This document shows, in pieces, positions 12,600-24,495 of a stretch of 64,000 bases of DNA. The stretch's first letter is position 1. Every line of letters starts with the position of its first letter. The stretch comes from Epiperipatus broadwayi (taxonomy: Eukaryota; Onychophora; Udeonychophora; Euonychophora; Peripatidae). The notes below the pieces were generated by a model, which searched no databases, had not been told where the DNA came from, and worked only from the letters and a program-made list of their open reading frames with translations. A program made the translations under genes and the position numbers. The stretch spans positions 4,246,023-4,310,022 of the forward strand of contig JAQFVV010000012.1 in NCBI GenBank assembly GCA_028023455.1. The letters run 5' to 3'.

Positions 12600-13670
12600 T
12601 ATGCAGCAAATAAACTTGTTAATCTTATTCTTTTAGAAACGTATACATTTAATATTTGAATACAAACTGTATATACTGAACTTTAGATGTAATTAGAGCG
12701 GATTTGAATACATATTTTCAAGTTTCCTTCAGCAAACTTCTACATTTCTAATTTGCCCTCAATTATTAGACTTTTTCAAACACTCATCTTTAAAACCTTT
12801 AATCTTTTAGCATAAAAATTTCATTTGACGTCTGTGAATTTATTACTTGTCTATTGAAGAATTGACTGCTTGATAAATAAATAAAAAAATACACACGCAC
12901 ATATATATATGAAATCAAAATTATAGTAATTTGTTTATTTTATTTAAAATTATTTCCTGTTTTTTAGTGATTATGGCAATTGTAATAATTTTCCATGTTT
13001 TCCTCAAATTATTTTGAATATCACCTATGGCTCTTTTTGTATTTTATTGGAATCCATTAATAAATTCTCTACATAAGCTATTTATTTAAATAATTTAGAG
13101 AAAAAAAAATAACATTGTTATAAAATTTTTAACCGAAGAAGATAATGATGTCAATTTATAGGAGATATATATATTTAAAAACTTTTAAAACACATTAACA
13201 GTTTAATACAAAAATGTTAAGATGTTTTTAATATTGAATAATATCTCAAGATGACACAAAACAAGTTTCCTCTGGCTAATTTGACATGCCAAGAATTTGT
13301 ATTGAAATTTTGTTATTATAAAAAAAAATCAAAACATAAAGCAACGTCTTTGTTTATTTCAAACAAGTAATTGTCTATGTGTGTGTATGTTGATTTTACC
13401 TATTAAACAGGAATGACTATTAATCATAATGTTAAAATACTTTAAAAATAGAGCAAATACTAGCAATAAAATAAAATAATAAACATGTTATTTATTATCA
13501 AGTTTTAAACTATTTAAATAACAAATGAAAAAATAACTTTTCACTCAATATTGAAGTTAAGTTATTTATCATTTTTTAATATTTTGTTAAACTTTTATTT
13601 ATTAATTTTTTTACTTTACCAAAAAAAAAACCCATATATTTTCAATGTAAATCTATTATTATAAAGCGCT
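12600..13670. other. AT-rich DNA without recognised features
   Basis: Only short TA and TG tracts were seen; no coding or repeat family recognised. Confidence 0.4.
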
Positions 13671-13677
13671 GAAAACC

Positions 13678-13838
13678 TTGAAATTATTAGATCGAAGTCG
13701 AACTCCGATAATGAACTATTACTTTTAAATATTATAAATCTCCTCGCACTCTTACTGACGTTTGAGTGTGCGAAGATTTATAATATTTAAAAGTAATAGC
13801 GCATTATCGGAGTTTGACTTTCGATCTAATAATTTCAA
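13678..13838. mobile_element. Foldback (MITE-like) palindrome
   Basis: Arms at 13678-13751 and 13763-13838 are near-perfect inverted copies of about 75 bp around an 11-base loop. The outer end is TTGAAATTATTAGATCG. The flanks show no convincing target duplication. The arms are well conserved, which suggests a fairly recent insertion or selection for self-complementarity. Confidence 0.75.
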
Positions 13839-13839
13839 T

Positions 13840-16080
13840 ATTTTGAATAGTAGAAGTATATCATCTATATTGCTGTGTGAGATAAATATATGCAAATCTA
13901 CACTCTTTCTTATCATAAAATCGTAAAATAAATAATGATGGTTCTTTGAGACTGATATTTCAAAATTTTTAACACTATTTTATAAATTTAGTAATCAGAT
14001 GTGATTAAAGGGAAAGGATTTCATATGATCTATGCGCTCAATAAATAAATTTGCACGTTACATAATCACGATGTGTTTTACCTTATTATGTTATGAATAC
14101 AGATCCACGGGGACAATTATGATAAAATTATAAGTGAATACTAAAAATATATATATACCATTTCCACATTTAATTTTTTACACATGCTTCAGACAAGATA
14201 TAGACTATTCTCATACACACACATATATATAGTATACATATCTAATTAAAAACAACAACAACTCAAAAGTTGGATTTTATATATAAAGTTTTTTAACACA
14301 GACAAATCCTAATTTATAAATGTATGCCAATAAGGGTTAAATTATCTTATACGTAAATAGTTTTAGGGAGCACTCCAAACTTCTTATGAATTCCCCAGCA
14401 ATAAAGCGATTAGATTTATTGTTTTCTTATTTACTGCAAATATTTATCAAATAAATTGGCTATTAAAATTATTTTAATACATATATATATAATTTTTAGT
14501 TTGAAGTTAATTCTCAAAAATTGTTTGTAAAAAAAATTTCCACTATAATATAAAATGTTTAAAAAATTTGATATTATTTATTCATTACATATTTTCGGCA
14601 CTATTATTAATGCTTCGTAATTTTCATTTTAAAATATATTATTAGTGGAACCAATAGCGCGTTTAAATTTAAAGCATTCTTAAATTGTTGGTGGCATTTA
14701 AAAATATTTTGAAACAAAAATAAATAAGCTCTTTATTTTTAAATATTTTATTAAGTGAATTTATTAATGGTGTAGTATTAAAATATTCTTCATTAAATAT
14801 GATTTATTTATAAAAACAAAGTATATTGACATCATCGTTGGTACCATTCTTATAATATCTAAAATTTTAAATAAACTAAAATGTTAATGAGCTAATCCAT
14901 TCACAGAGATTTCAATCAAGCTCAAATTTTATGTATATACAGGTTTGAATGGCATAAGTTTAAAATTACTAAAAAATAATATTAAATATTCGTTCTAATA
15001 ATATTTCTTATCTAAATAATTTTTAAATTGTTTAAAACCATCATAAAATTCTAATTATATTAATTATTCTGCTATCTAGTGCCTAGATTTTTATTATTTA
15101 ATTTTAAAAAAATTGTGAAAATATGAACAATTAGAAGCTTAAAATACTTTATATATAATTTATTTAAATCTACTTAATAATGGAATCTGTCATTATTTTG
15201 GAAAAAAAAATCAAGCAAAAGAGTTTCATTTGATAATAAAAAAAAAATAAAAAATAGAAACATTTATACATATATATGAAAAAAGGTAAAATAGTGTTTA
15301 AATATCTCAGAGCAACACAAAAATCTTTTCAAAGAGACACAATGAAAATGTTACAAGGCTTATCAACTGCTGATTGATGAGGATTTTAGCAATTTTTTTT
15401 TTTACTTTGTTTTACCTTTTAACTGAAAATACTTTGTTTACAATACACCAACCAATACTGGATAGTTATTTTAATTTATCATGAAAAAAATCCTAAAACA
15501 GCTAGGAAACTACAACAATTTTTAATATGTAAATGTTCCATAGAGTAAAATATACTTCAATCGTTTCAAAAGTCATCAGGCTAGTTTTCAATGTTTTGGC
15601 CCAAAGTCATGGCTAAATCACAATATTAATTGAAATTTGAATTATGATTTAATTGAATATTATTGAAACAATTTTTGAGAGTGTATCCTAAAATGGAAAT
15701 GGTCCACACTTGTTTTAACTTATGCTTTGGTGACCTATTTCTTCACACAAAATGATAATATTATCAAGATCAATTTCATGATTAATTTCTCCTTCATAAC
15801 CTAAAAGGATTAAATTGCAATTAAGTTCTATTTTTGAATAATTATACTGATGTGGATGATATGCCCAATCTTGTATATAAATTTGCTCTCATAAATCTAC
15901 TAATGTTATTTTTGGGGGGATTTGTGAATATTTAAGTTACTATTCAATACATTATAATTCAGTAAATAATAATATAAACTATGTACTAAGAAATGGTGGT
16001 TTAATGCTTTAAAATATATATCCTAGAAACACTTAAATAATATGCTGAGTATGCTTTTGACTATGAGGTTTATACAAGTA
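13840..16080. other. AT-rich DNA without recognised features
   Basis: TA-rich microsatellite patches (near 14150, 14224 and 14485), A-runs near 15240 and T-runs near 15400. No supported gene or repeat family. Confidence 0.4.
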
Positions 16081-16083
16081 ATT

Positions 16084-16509
16084 TTACAGAGGCAGTGATT
16101 TGCATAAATTTGAATAGCAAGTAAATTTATTTAGATAAGTCATTTTTGATAAGGTGATGCAGGATTCTTTCTTGTTAATGATGTTCATATTATTGGCAAT
16201 ATGATATACCTCTTTAACTTTGCATTTAGTGTCATTTCTCTCAAAGCAGATAATATTCGTGGATGTAGGTTCAGGATAAGTGGCCTTGTTTGGTTTCATG
16301 TTCAAGAAAGATACATTTAATTTCTGTATTAGTTTTAGCTCTATTATATTGAGATATGTGTGGTGCAACTTTTGTAAAGAGATTGGCCCAATATTCCCCA
16401 AAGTAAAATTCTTGCAGTTTGTGTTGGTGCATGTAATTTTATACACAACTTTGAAAACAATACATACTTGATAGACCAGAATAATTAATTTATAAGGATT
16501 AAGCAACAC
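16084..16509 (-). pseudogene. Penelope-like element GIY-YIG endonuclease fragment
   Basis: An open frame of 141 codons. Around residues 20-55 it reads VVYKITC, then a second Cys, then LGNIGPISLQKLHHTYL. This matches the PLE pattern VVYKI-C-x-C-x-YIG-TGR-L-R--H, with the tyrosine replaced by F/T and several key residues lost. The later part (KCKVKEVYHIANN, NIINKKES) matches the region after the GIY-YIG fold. PLEs encode a reverse transcriptase followed by this nuclease, which nicks the target. No reverse transcriptase was found just upstream on the minus strand (16510-17300). It is a degenerate 3' fragment. Confidence 0.6.
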
Positions 16510-16519
16510 ATTTTACCAT

Positions 16520-17925
16520 AATTGCAAATCTCTCAGTTTAATCATAAAACAAAAGTGTTTACTTAATCCTGATAATATCAGCATTAAGTCTAAAGAAAGA
16601 GATTACCAGAAATGAAAGATAAAAAACGGTATGGTTTATTTCTACTTTAAATTACATACTTAACCAATACTCCAATAGTATTTAATTAAATTATATTTAA
16701 ATTTCAATAAATAGTCCAACATTATTTATTTAACATTGTTTCAACAGAAAACCATAAGTATAGTATAAAAGTACCAAAAGTCTGATTAGATATTTTGGAA
16801 AAAATTGAAAATATATTATATTCCATGGTAAATCCTATTACTTACATATTAATCAGCCAGATAGTTTACTATTTGTTACATATTTAGATAAGATAGATTT
16901 TCACTCAAAGTTAAAGATAATAGTTAAGCTTCATAAAGATAACATAATACATGACAAAGTGGAATTTTTAAATTTTTATGTTTAAATTTTATTATCTTCT
17001 CTAACTCTTATAATTTCAGAATTAATAACTCAATAGTTTACTGTTATAAATTAAAGCTTTATTTAAAAATCAGATTTATCAAATTTCTAACTAAATACAT
17101 AAAACCAAATCTCTATGGTAAAATAAATCAGGGGATTATTTTTCAGAAACTTTGTTCTCCCGGTATTTTTTTAAGTTATGGTGTTTAAAGTTAGGTAGTA
17201 AGTCATAATCCAGGTCTGACAGCAAATTCAAATTATTGGTCAATAATCCAGAAATATTTCTTTACCAAAATCATAAATCTTTATTAGAAAAAACCTGAGA
17301 CTTGCTGACAATAGCTGAGAAAATCATCATCTAGAGATCATTTCTTGTTTAAAGAAAGCTAACAAATTTTTTTAAAATAAATAAATAATTTATAAGCAGA
17401 TATCCAGTTTGTTAAAGAAGTTTTTAGTAAATCTGACAATTGATGCAAAATAATCTTCAAATGATTATAGCATGTATATTATTTGTTTGAAAGAATGTAG
17501 GGTAACCAGTTTTGTATTATTAATTAACCAAAAAACTTTAACAAAAAAAAAAAAAAATGGAAATCTAAATTTCAAATTAAAAATGGATAACTCTAATTTA
17601 GTAAACACCAAACATAAATATATTTCTAATGTTTTGGCAATCATTCAAATAAAATATACAACAGAAGTAAGTATTTAAAAATACCTTTCTCATCTGCATG
17701 AATTATTATTTTATATTAAAGATCAATTTTGGTGGTTCTTACTACAATGTCCATGCAGTTATTAAATTAGCTACAATAAAGTAGATTTTGGTGAATTGAT
17801 AATTAACTTTTTTTATATACTTGTGAATGCAATAAAAGATTATGATATTTAATAAAATTATAGAAAAGACACACTTGATATTTTGGAATTATATGATTCT
17901 ATTGAGAGATTTATATTTATAGATA
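16520..17925. other. AT-rich DNA without recognised features
   Basis: The 68-codon open frame at 17472-17678 consists of low-complexity Lys/Asn-rich sequence and is not supported as a gene. Confidence 0.4.
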
Positions 17926-18138
17926 TTATTTATGGGTAAAAGTTCACTATAACGGTCTATGGTTGTTTGCCCTCTATTGTTTAAAATTTAAACTAAATTG
18001 CTTGAGAATCTGACATGTATGTTATTATATTACAAATAAATTAAAATTTAATCAAATGTTGGATTAATTACACGACATTAATTAAAAAAACATTTACCTT
18101 TTTAAATATAATTACGTCCTATACAGACTAGGAAGTTG

Positions 18139-18190
18139 GAGACTGCTGATGTTATTGTACGCAGCCCAGCCATCTGAAATAATGTGCGTA
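18139..18190 (-). repeat. Inverted copy of part of the transposase
   Basis: This ~50-bp stretch is the reverse complement of 18601-18650, inside the transposase frame (codons around the second catalytic Asp), with one or two mismatches. It is joined directly to the inner end of the left terminal repeat at the shared bases GGAGA. The left arm therefore looks like an inverted copy of the right end plus an internal piece, with the DNA between them deleted. Confidence 0.8.
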
Positions 18191-18314
18191 CACTGTCTAC
18201 AACTTAAGAATTTAAAATAACTACATTTATAGCACATGTTGCAAAAAAAAAACACCTTATGTGTTCAACGGCGCGAATTACACGCATACGTGTACAGTTT
18301 TATAGTTACAAAAG

Positions 18315-18872
18315 ATGTCTGCTACATGCTTAGTACCTGATAGTGAAATTTTAAGCGTTGCTGCTATTCTGGCAGAAGAATGGAATATGCATGGATTTGA
18401 TGACAATGGGGAGCCATTAATGGTCGAAATAGAAGAAACCTACTGTTTCCACCGAAAATATCACAGGGGGGCTATACGGACAGGTCATTGGGTGTTTGGC
18501 GGCATAGAGAGAGCATCAAGAAAGTGCTTCTTGATAGAAGTGGCAGACAGGACGGCTGATACACTGGAGGGCCTGATACAGCGGGTCATTTTATCAGGTA
18601 AGCACATTATTTCAGATGGCTGGGCTGTGTACAATAACATCAGCAGTCTCAACAATGGTGTGTATTTGCATTCGGTTGTCATCCATCAGGAAAACTTCGT
18701 GGATCCCGAAGACCGAGACATACACAGCCAGAATATTGAAAATATGTGGATGAGAGCAAAGCGTAAGCTGAAATTCCAATGTGGCATTAGCAGAGCTTTG
18801 TTTTCATCGTACCTGCATGAATTGCCCTCCGGAGTAGATACAGCAATACCGCTTTTTTCTCCAACTTCCTAG
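18315..18872 (+). CDS. Merlin/ISXO2-like transposase, truncated
   Basis: An open frame of 185 codons. Residues 34-155 match the DDE core of IS1595/ISXO2-type transposases: VEIEETY (37-43), KYHRG, HWVFGGIER (58-66), ISDGWAVY (99-106) and HSQNIENMWMRAKRKLK (137-153). The first catalytic Asp is Glu40. Asp101 and Glu142 fit the second and third positions. The family is usually near 270-330 residues with an N-terminal zinc ribbon and helix-turn-helix, which are missing here. The C-terminus after SSYLHELP reads into the right terminal repeat. A shorter reading on the opposite strand is a shadow. The protein is probably inactive; the reading frame is otherwise intact, which suggests recent loss of the rest. 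Confidence 0.85.
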   Translation: MSATCLVPDSEILSVAAILAEEWNMHGFDDNGEPLMVEIEETYCFHRKYHRGAIRTGHWVFGGIERASRKCFLIEVADRTADTLEGLIQRVILSGKHIISDGWAVYNNISSLNNGVYLHSVVIHQENFVDPEDRDIHSQNIENMWMRAKRKLKFQCGISRALFSSYLHELPSGVDTAIPLFSPTS

Positions 18873-19684
18873 TCTGTATAGGACGTAATTATATTTAAAA
18901 AGGTAAATGTTTTTTTTATTATCTTTTACATTTGATTAAATTTTAATTTATTTGTAATATAATAACATACATGTCAGATTCTCAAGCAATTTAGTTTAAA
19001 TTTTAAACAATAGAGGGCAAACAACCATAGACCGTTATAGTGAACTTTTACCTTATTTATGATGTGTTAAACCACAAGGATATAAATAAGCATAAATTTA
19101 GTTTTATAATACATTTCTAGCCTGATTCAACCATGATTTATAGAGAAATTCATAAAATGATGAGTATGTAGCTTTTGGAATTCACTTATATTAAAAGTGA
19201 TTAACTAAGAATATACTATATATAATATCTAGCAATAATTTAAGCTTAATGACATTTACATTATAAATTTTTTTATTTGCTTATTTTAATTATAATATGA
19301 ATAAAATTAAATTCCATATTAATTGATCAGCAAACTTTGTCATATGTCATAATACATAGTAACTGTTACATTTTTAAAAGTATTAGTAGCAATTTTGTTT
19401 TTTCAGATTCATTGCAAAAATGATTTCAAGTGTTAATATTTTATTTAAATACATGTACCATTTTAGTAGCTAATGAAGTTTAATACATTATAAAACATGT
19501 AATAATTTATTTTTATATTGGACTATTTCCATAATCTAATGTTAAGTATTGAATGTCTTTAGAAAAAAAATACTTTATTTAAATCTAACTGTTGACAATA
19601 GCATACAGTTACTATATGCACAACATTTTGAGAAGTATTATTTTCCTATCTACTTCATGTTTTTCTGGTCAGATCAGTGACAGT

Positions 19685-19772
19685 ATGTCCATGGGAATCG
19701 AACCTGGACCCTTAGATTCTTTAATATTGCATTCTAAGGTAAAACTCTAAACAACTGAGTCATCCCATCAAA
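19685..19772 (-). repeat. tRNA-derived SINE head
   Basis: On the minus strand an A-box-like GACTCAGTTGTTTAGAG is followed about 45 bases later by a perfect B box, GGTTCGATTCC. Acceptor and anticodon stems do not pair properly, so it is not a working tRNA gene. It lies at the outer edge of the inverted repeat at 19725-20130. Confidence 0.6.
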
Positions 19773-20130
19773 GACAACAAAAAGTAGAAATTTCATATAT
19801 TATCTGTGAGGTTTCTTCTGATTTTGCCATTTTTTCCTAAGAGCAAAGTTGATTAGTTATTACTGTGCATTATGTAAAATCACATTAGGTTGATTTATGG
19901 GGTTATTTTTCATTGTTATGTGAGCAAATTCAAAATTATGCTAATGTGACAATGGCAAATAATCGCATAAGTCAACATAGTATGATTATACATAATGTAT
20001 GGAAACCACTAATCAACATTGCTCTTGGGAAAATGTGGAGAAATCAGGAGGAACCTCACAGATAAGTATATGAAATTTTTACTAACTGTTACCTTTGGCA
20101 AAATGGCTTACCTTAAAATTCAATACTTCA
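19725..20130. repeat. Inverted pair of SINE-like units
   Basis: Arms of about 200 bp (roughly 19725-19926 and 19939-20130) are inverted, diverged copies around a centre near 19933. Shared words include AAATTTCATAT, TCTGTGAGGTT and AAGAGCAA-GTTGATTAGT. The left arm runs into the tRNA-like head; on the right the corresponding region has decayed. Confidence 0.65.
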
Positions 20131-20139
20131 AAAATATAA

Positions 20140-20980
20140 GGGTGCACATTATTAAATGAGAGATTTCTACAAGTAAAATTTTTTGATAATAATGTAATTT
20201 TTAAATATAAAAATGGAAGAATTTGATACTTTTAAGGTTTTCATTTTTAATTTTGAAATTACTTCAATTTTGTCACTGTTCTCCATATTTTCAGATTTTT
20301 TTTCTCTATATGTTATATTTTAGATGTTGGCTCTTTCTAATTGAAACTATAATTTACTTTAAAAGAAAAAAAAATGCTGTCTCATAAAAGTGTTTCCTAC
20401 TCATTGAATATTAATCTATGGTTGCATATGTGTATATAGATTTTTGATTTTGCTTTAATTTTAAAAAATGCTCATTTAAGGTTGGTTAATGTAATAATAT
20501 TTATAAAATTATGATGTTTCAATTATATCTAAAAATTTCAATTTTCATTTTTTTATATGTGCTCTATTTTATTCGAAAAATAATATTTTTAAGATAAAAA
20601 AAAACTTAGAACAATGGAATGCAAATCATCTTTTAATACATATTATATTATATTTTTAAAGTATTATTCTGTATTAAATTAAAATAATAAAATACATTTT
20701 TGGTACTTATGGATAATCCCTGAACCCAAGGTTGGCAGTCATGCTTTTTTTTGTTTAATTATACATTTTATGGACATAGTTATCCTTTAACCATAACAAA
20801 TATGTTTTACTTGTTAATATTAAAAAAATATCAATAAATTAATTATAAATTCCTGTTAATTTTGAAAAATAGTAATAAATGTATTATAAATTCCATTCAC
20901 AACATTTAATTACATTTTTTAATATCACGTCATGTAGAAATGTTAAAGTCTTTTAAGCAAGCAGTAAAACCAACAGGAGT
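20140..20980. other. AT-rich DNA without recognised features
   Basis: No gene or repeat family recognised. Confidence 0.4.
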
Positions 20981-20984
20981 CTAT

Positions 20985-22440
20985 ACTTTCATAGCAATGT
21001 TTATTCAATGGCTTGTGCAGAGAGACCAGAGAATACTTTATAATAACTCTTCTAGGGAGAACAGCTACTATTTTTATGGATGCTATTAAAGAAAATGTGG
21101 CTAATATTGTAACGGTCAGAATCGGCTATCTCGCTAACACACTGCAGAATTCAAATCCCAAACACGAAACTGAACATTCTAGGAGGGGTTGCCTTCTAGA
21201 TATACTAATTTCGAATCTAAAGTCCAAATTTCACAGCGCCACCTACATGATAACGCATCTGATGCTACTACTAGTATAACCTTTTACCGGTGCCTGGTGG
21301 TCAGGGAGAAACAAAGAGACTCTATACTAAGATAAGTTTGGGTTGCTAATTAATGTCTATGGATGTACAAAAGAAATGTAGTAAATAGATATATAGACCG
21401 AGACAGTGATAGGAATCAATAAAATAAAATACCAAATTTAGTTTTAAATGATTTCAAAGATTTATTTATATAGAAATATATATATATAACGCCACTGTCT
21501 GCTTATATGAGACAGGGATGCTTACTAAATAATTGTTGGCATTACATTCCATTAAATGACAAAAAGGTTTTAAAGAAAATATATTCTATCCCTCGGGCTA
21601 ATAGTATTACGATAATGTGCTTACAAAAGATGGAAACGTGCGAGGTGCTTTGAGTAATTATAAAAGTTTAATAAAATATTTGAAAGTTAAGTATTATAGA
21701 ACCGAATATTCATTGATTTCGAGAATAGCACGGACAAAAGCTTACCAAGCAATAAAGTGGGAATGTGATCAAGGCATTTATTTTAAAATTATAATTAAAG
21801 TTACATGGGAGGTCAGTATTGCTAATAATGAATTTATTAAAGGATGGAGGTTGTGATACATTTAAATCACGGATGCTTTGTAAAAATAAATATATAAATA
21901 AAACAATAGTGAATATTAGAAATGACTACGGAGGGCATCTCGCCACTGACCTGTAGGAAAGTGTTATCACGGACAGCCGAAACTTAGCGACTGGGTGATG
22001 ACTGTGTTTAATTCCCAGGTGTGACATTTGAGTACACACTCTGCCTGGGAACTGCAGGAAGCGAAAAGGGAATGGACTTGGCCATTTAAAATCCTTGGAA
22101 AGCGAAACAAAGCGGTCTCAACAACCAATTCATTTACCAGCAATACTAAACTAATGTATATAAAACATACAAAATGGATTCACTTAGATTGGGGAAAATG
22201 CCCAATCAAATTCCCAGAAATTCATTTAAAAGGCTCCGCACATTCTCGACGTCAATGACGAACTTTGAAATTAAAGTACAATACAGTATTTAAAAATAGG
22301 AAAATGCATGCTTGCGGGTTTGAAAAGAAAGTATAGATTTATTTACGCAATCATGCATTTGTGGCACATTTTAATCATTGACCTCGCACATACTCTCATA
22401 TTAGGTTAAAATCAATAAAATGTAGATTTTAAACTATTTG
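20985..22440. other. Unidentified GC-richer segment
   Basis: This block has clearly more G+C than its flanks and several short open frames (for example 21013-21279, 21617-21856, 22028-22258), none with a recognisable domain. ATTGTAACGGTC near 21106 resembles the ends of the block at 6871-9076. TTCCCAGG and CCTGGGAA near 22013-22052 form a small inverted pair. It is probably the debris of an unknown element. Confidence 0.3.
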
Positions 22441-22464
22441 ATTATTATATATATTAAAGAAGAT

Positions 22465-22593
22465 TAGAATAGCCCTCGAACGAGTGATTTGCCAGATAAT
22501 AAAATTGGGAATTATTTATAAATTTAAAATATGCCTTAATATCGGCGTCTTACTTTCAACAAAGGGAATAATTTACTCGTTCAAAGACTATTC
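22465..22593. repeat. Short inverted repeat
   Basis: About 20 bp at 22467-22486 (core GAACGAGT) is inverted at 22574-22593 with a few mismatches, spaced by about 90 bp. It could be the ends of a small element. Confidence 0.4.
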
Positions 22594-22779
22594 TGACACA
22601 TTATCATAATAAAATAAAAGAAAGACTAATAAATAGAAAATATTAACCCAAGGATAGAGAGCAAAACTGTTGATTATATTAGAACACGTTAAAGAAGTAC
22701 ATAATAAGTCAAGTGAAATAAAAGAAAAACAATTTAAAATAGCTATAGCATGTTAGTTAGGAATCACAAGAGCTCTTGG

Positions 22780-23300
22780 GTTAATTTAGGTTACCTCTGG
22801 AGAAGCATTTGCAGGTAGATTGATGGCCGGCAGGTTTTATACAATTCAGCAGCAAAATCTGGAATTGTTCATATTTTGGCAGCAGCAGCAGTTCCGGGGT
22901 TCCTTATGTGATAGCTTTCGATGGTCTAGAGCAGCAGCCGGCCATTCCTGAGAGGAGAATAGCCTTCTTGCCGGCTCTACTCAGTCATGTCACAGTTAGC
23001 AATAGGTGTGGTAAACATGGTCAATTAATTTGGAGATGAAAACTCGGCTTCAAATTTAAGTTCACAGACACGTAGCTAAAAATCTCAGGAAAATATATTT
23101 TGAAGAATATTTTACTAGAATATTTTCACTAGACACATTTCATTAGCAAATCACTAGAATCATTTTCATTAGCAAATCACCAGAATGGAGAACAAAAGAA
23201 AACCCTTCTTTTTATAGTGGAATTGAACAATAGAACTGCCCTGGAGCATTACAAAAATATATCGGACTTTGCTTACTTATCAGCTGTAATTAAACCCATC
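22780..23300 (-). mobile_element. LTR-like segment (minus strand)
   Basis: A GC-richer block that on the minus strand holds a well-spaced core promoter (23186-23216), then about 400 bp of non-coding sequence with short repeats (CACTAGA and CATTAGCAAATCAC-AGAAT, twice). This layout resembles an LTR with U3-R-U5, but a second LTR, primer-binding site or TG..CA ends were not established. Confidence 0.3.
23186..23216 (-). promoter_or_regulatory. TATA box plus initiator
   Basis: On the minus strand TATAAAAAG starts at 23216 and TCCATTCT (fitting the YYANWYY initiator) has its A near 23186, 30 bases downstream. It likely drives the LTR-like segment. Confidence 0.45.
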
Positions 23301-23779
23301 CGAATGTCTAAAGGAATTCAACAAAATTTTAATTAATTTCTATTGTTAATTTCCTTGTCGACATTCGAATTACAAACTTGATTTAATTAAAATTACTTTT
23401 ACTGATTGAAAGAAAACCTTAAGTGGACATCTGCTGTATATTTTAGATAAGCTTTTATAACATTAAATAATTAAATTCAAAAGAAAATTATTTTACTTTT
23501 TAAATTGCAATATTTGAATCTATTTACTAAACGAATATGAATTTTATTTTAAATCAAAAATATATTACGACTGTAATATACTTTTGTAAATAGATTCAAA
23601 CAAATAATTTTAACTAACAATTTATAATTTTGACATAAGTTTTAAAATGCATATCATAGTGTGTGCGCAATTACAACTTATATAACCTACTTTTTAAATA
23701 AATCTAAGTTACATGAACATATACATAATCCATAACATTTTATTTATTTGGGCATGAGTTATACTTATATATATATAAT

Positions 23780-23910
23780 ATGAGCGTTGTACTCGTGGTT
23801 TAAAATTGGGTGGGATTTTTGGTATATAAGTGCATTGCAGACACACTATGATAGATTGGGGTTCAAATTAAGGTATGAGGGTAGGAATAGGTGAGAAAAG
23901 GTAAAACGAA
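23780..23910 (+). repeat. Possible SINE remnant
   Basis: After a TA tract, GTTGTACTCGTGGTTTAAA (A-box region) is followed by GGGGTTCAAATTAAGG, which resembles a degenerate B box. The tRNA fold is poor. Only a weak case for a tRNA-derived SINE. Confidence 0.25.
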
Positions 23911-24048
23911 GATCTGCAAAGCAGACCTTACTGTTTCAATATATCCACGGTGTATTTTGATTGTTGGAAGGCATATAAAACAGATGATATTCTGGCTTTA
24001 AACATTAAGGTGAATCACTGATATAATTTTGTGAATTTGCATAGAGGT

Positions 24049-24495
24049 ATCATCATCATCAACCATTATCAATCCACTGCAGGAAGAAGATCTCTCTAAG
24101 TTCAACCCATTTTCTCCAATCTTTAGTTTCTCTTTTCCACATCACCCCTGCACACTTTCTTGTTTCATCCATCCATCTCACATGTGGTCTCTTTCTGGGT
24201 CTTTTACAATCTCTTGGAATCCAGTTTAAGTTTCAATTGTCCATCTATTATCATCTCTTCTAGCATTATGTCCAGCCCAACTCTACTTCAGTCTTTTAAT
24301 TTTTTCAATGAGGTCATTAACACTTGTTTGTTCTTTTACCCATATATTGCGTTTGTGATCTCTTCTTGTTACTCCCAACATGCATCTCTCCAAACTTCTT
24401 TGAGTAGTCTGAAGTCTCCATATTGCATACACAAAATGATTTTGCAAACCATTAGGAATTTCAAGCCAATAATGTGAATAACTCATGTTAGTCAC
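24049..24495 (-). pseudogene. RTE-like LINE 3' end, (CAT)n tail
   Basis: On the minus strand a 70-codon open frame (24283-24495) reads QRSLERCMLGVTRRD, then IWVKEQTSVNDLIEKIKRLK, the well-known C-terminal segment of endonuclease/reverse-transcriptase proteins of RTE-like LINEs. A stop is followed by SWAGH and DDNRWT-like pieces. The copy ends in a (CAT)n/(ATG)n tail at 24049-24060. It is a 5'-truncated dead copy. The same 3' end occurs at 34676. Confidence 0.8.

Larger units (their letters stand above)
17935..19052 (+). mobile_element. Merlin (IS1595-like) DNA transposon
   Basis: The element is 1118 bp. It is flanked by the 9-bp duplication TTATTTATG at 17926-17934 and 19053-19061. Both ends begin GGTAAAAGTTCACTATAACG. 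The inverted terminal repeats are long, about 205 bp (17935-18143 and about 18850-19052), and nearly identical except for a ~20-bp difference near 18065. It encodes a shortened ISXO2/IS1595-type transposase. GG ends and an 8-9-bp duplication are features of Merlin elements. The long arms are unusual, since Merlin ends are normally tens of bases. Confidence 0.9.

Noticed and set aside
19685-19772. Functional tRNA gene
   Set aside because: A and B boxes fit, but acceptor and anticodon stems do not pair.
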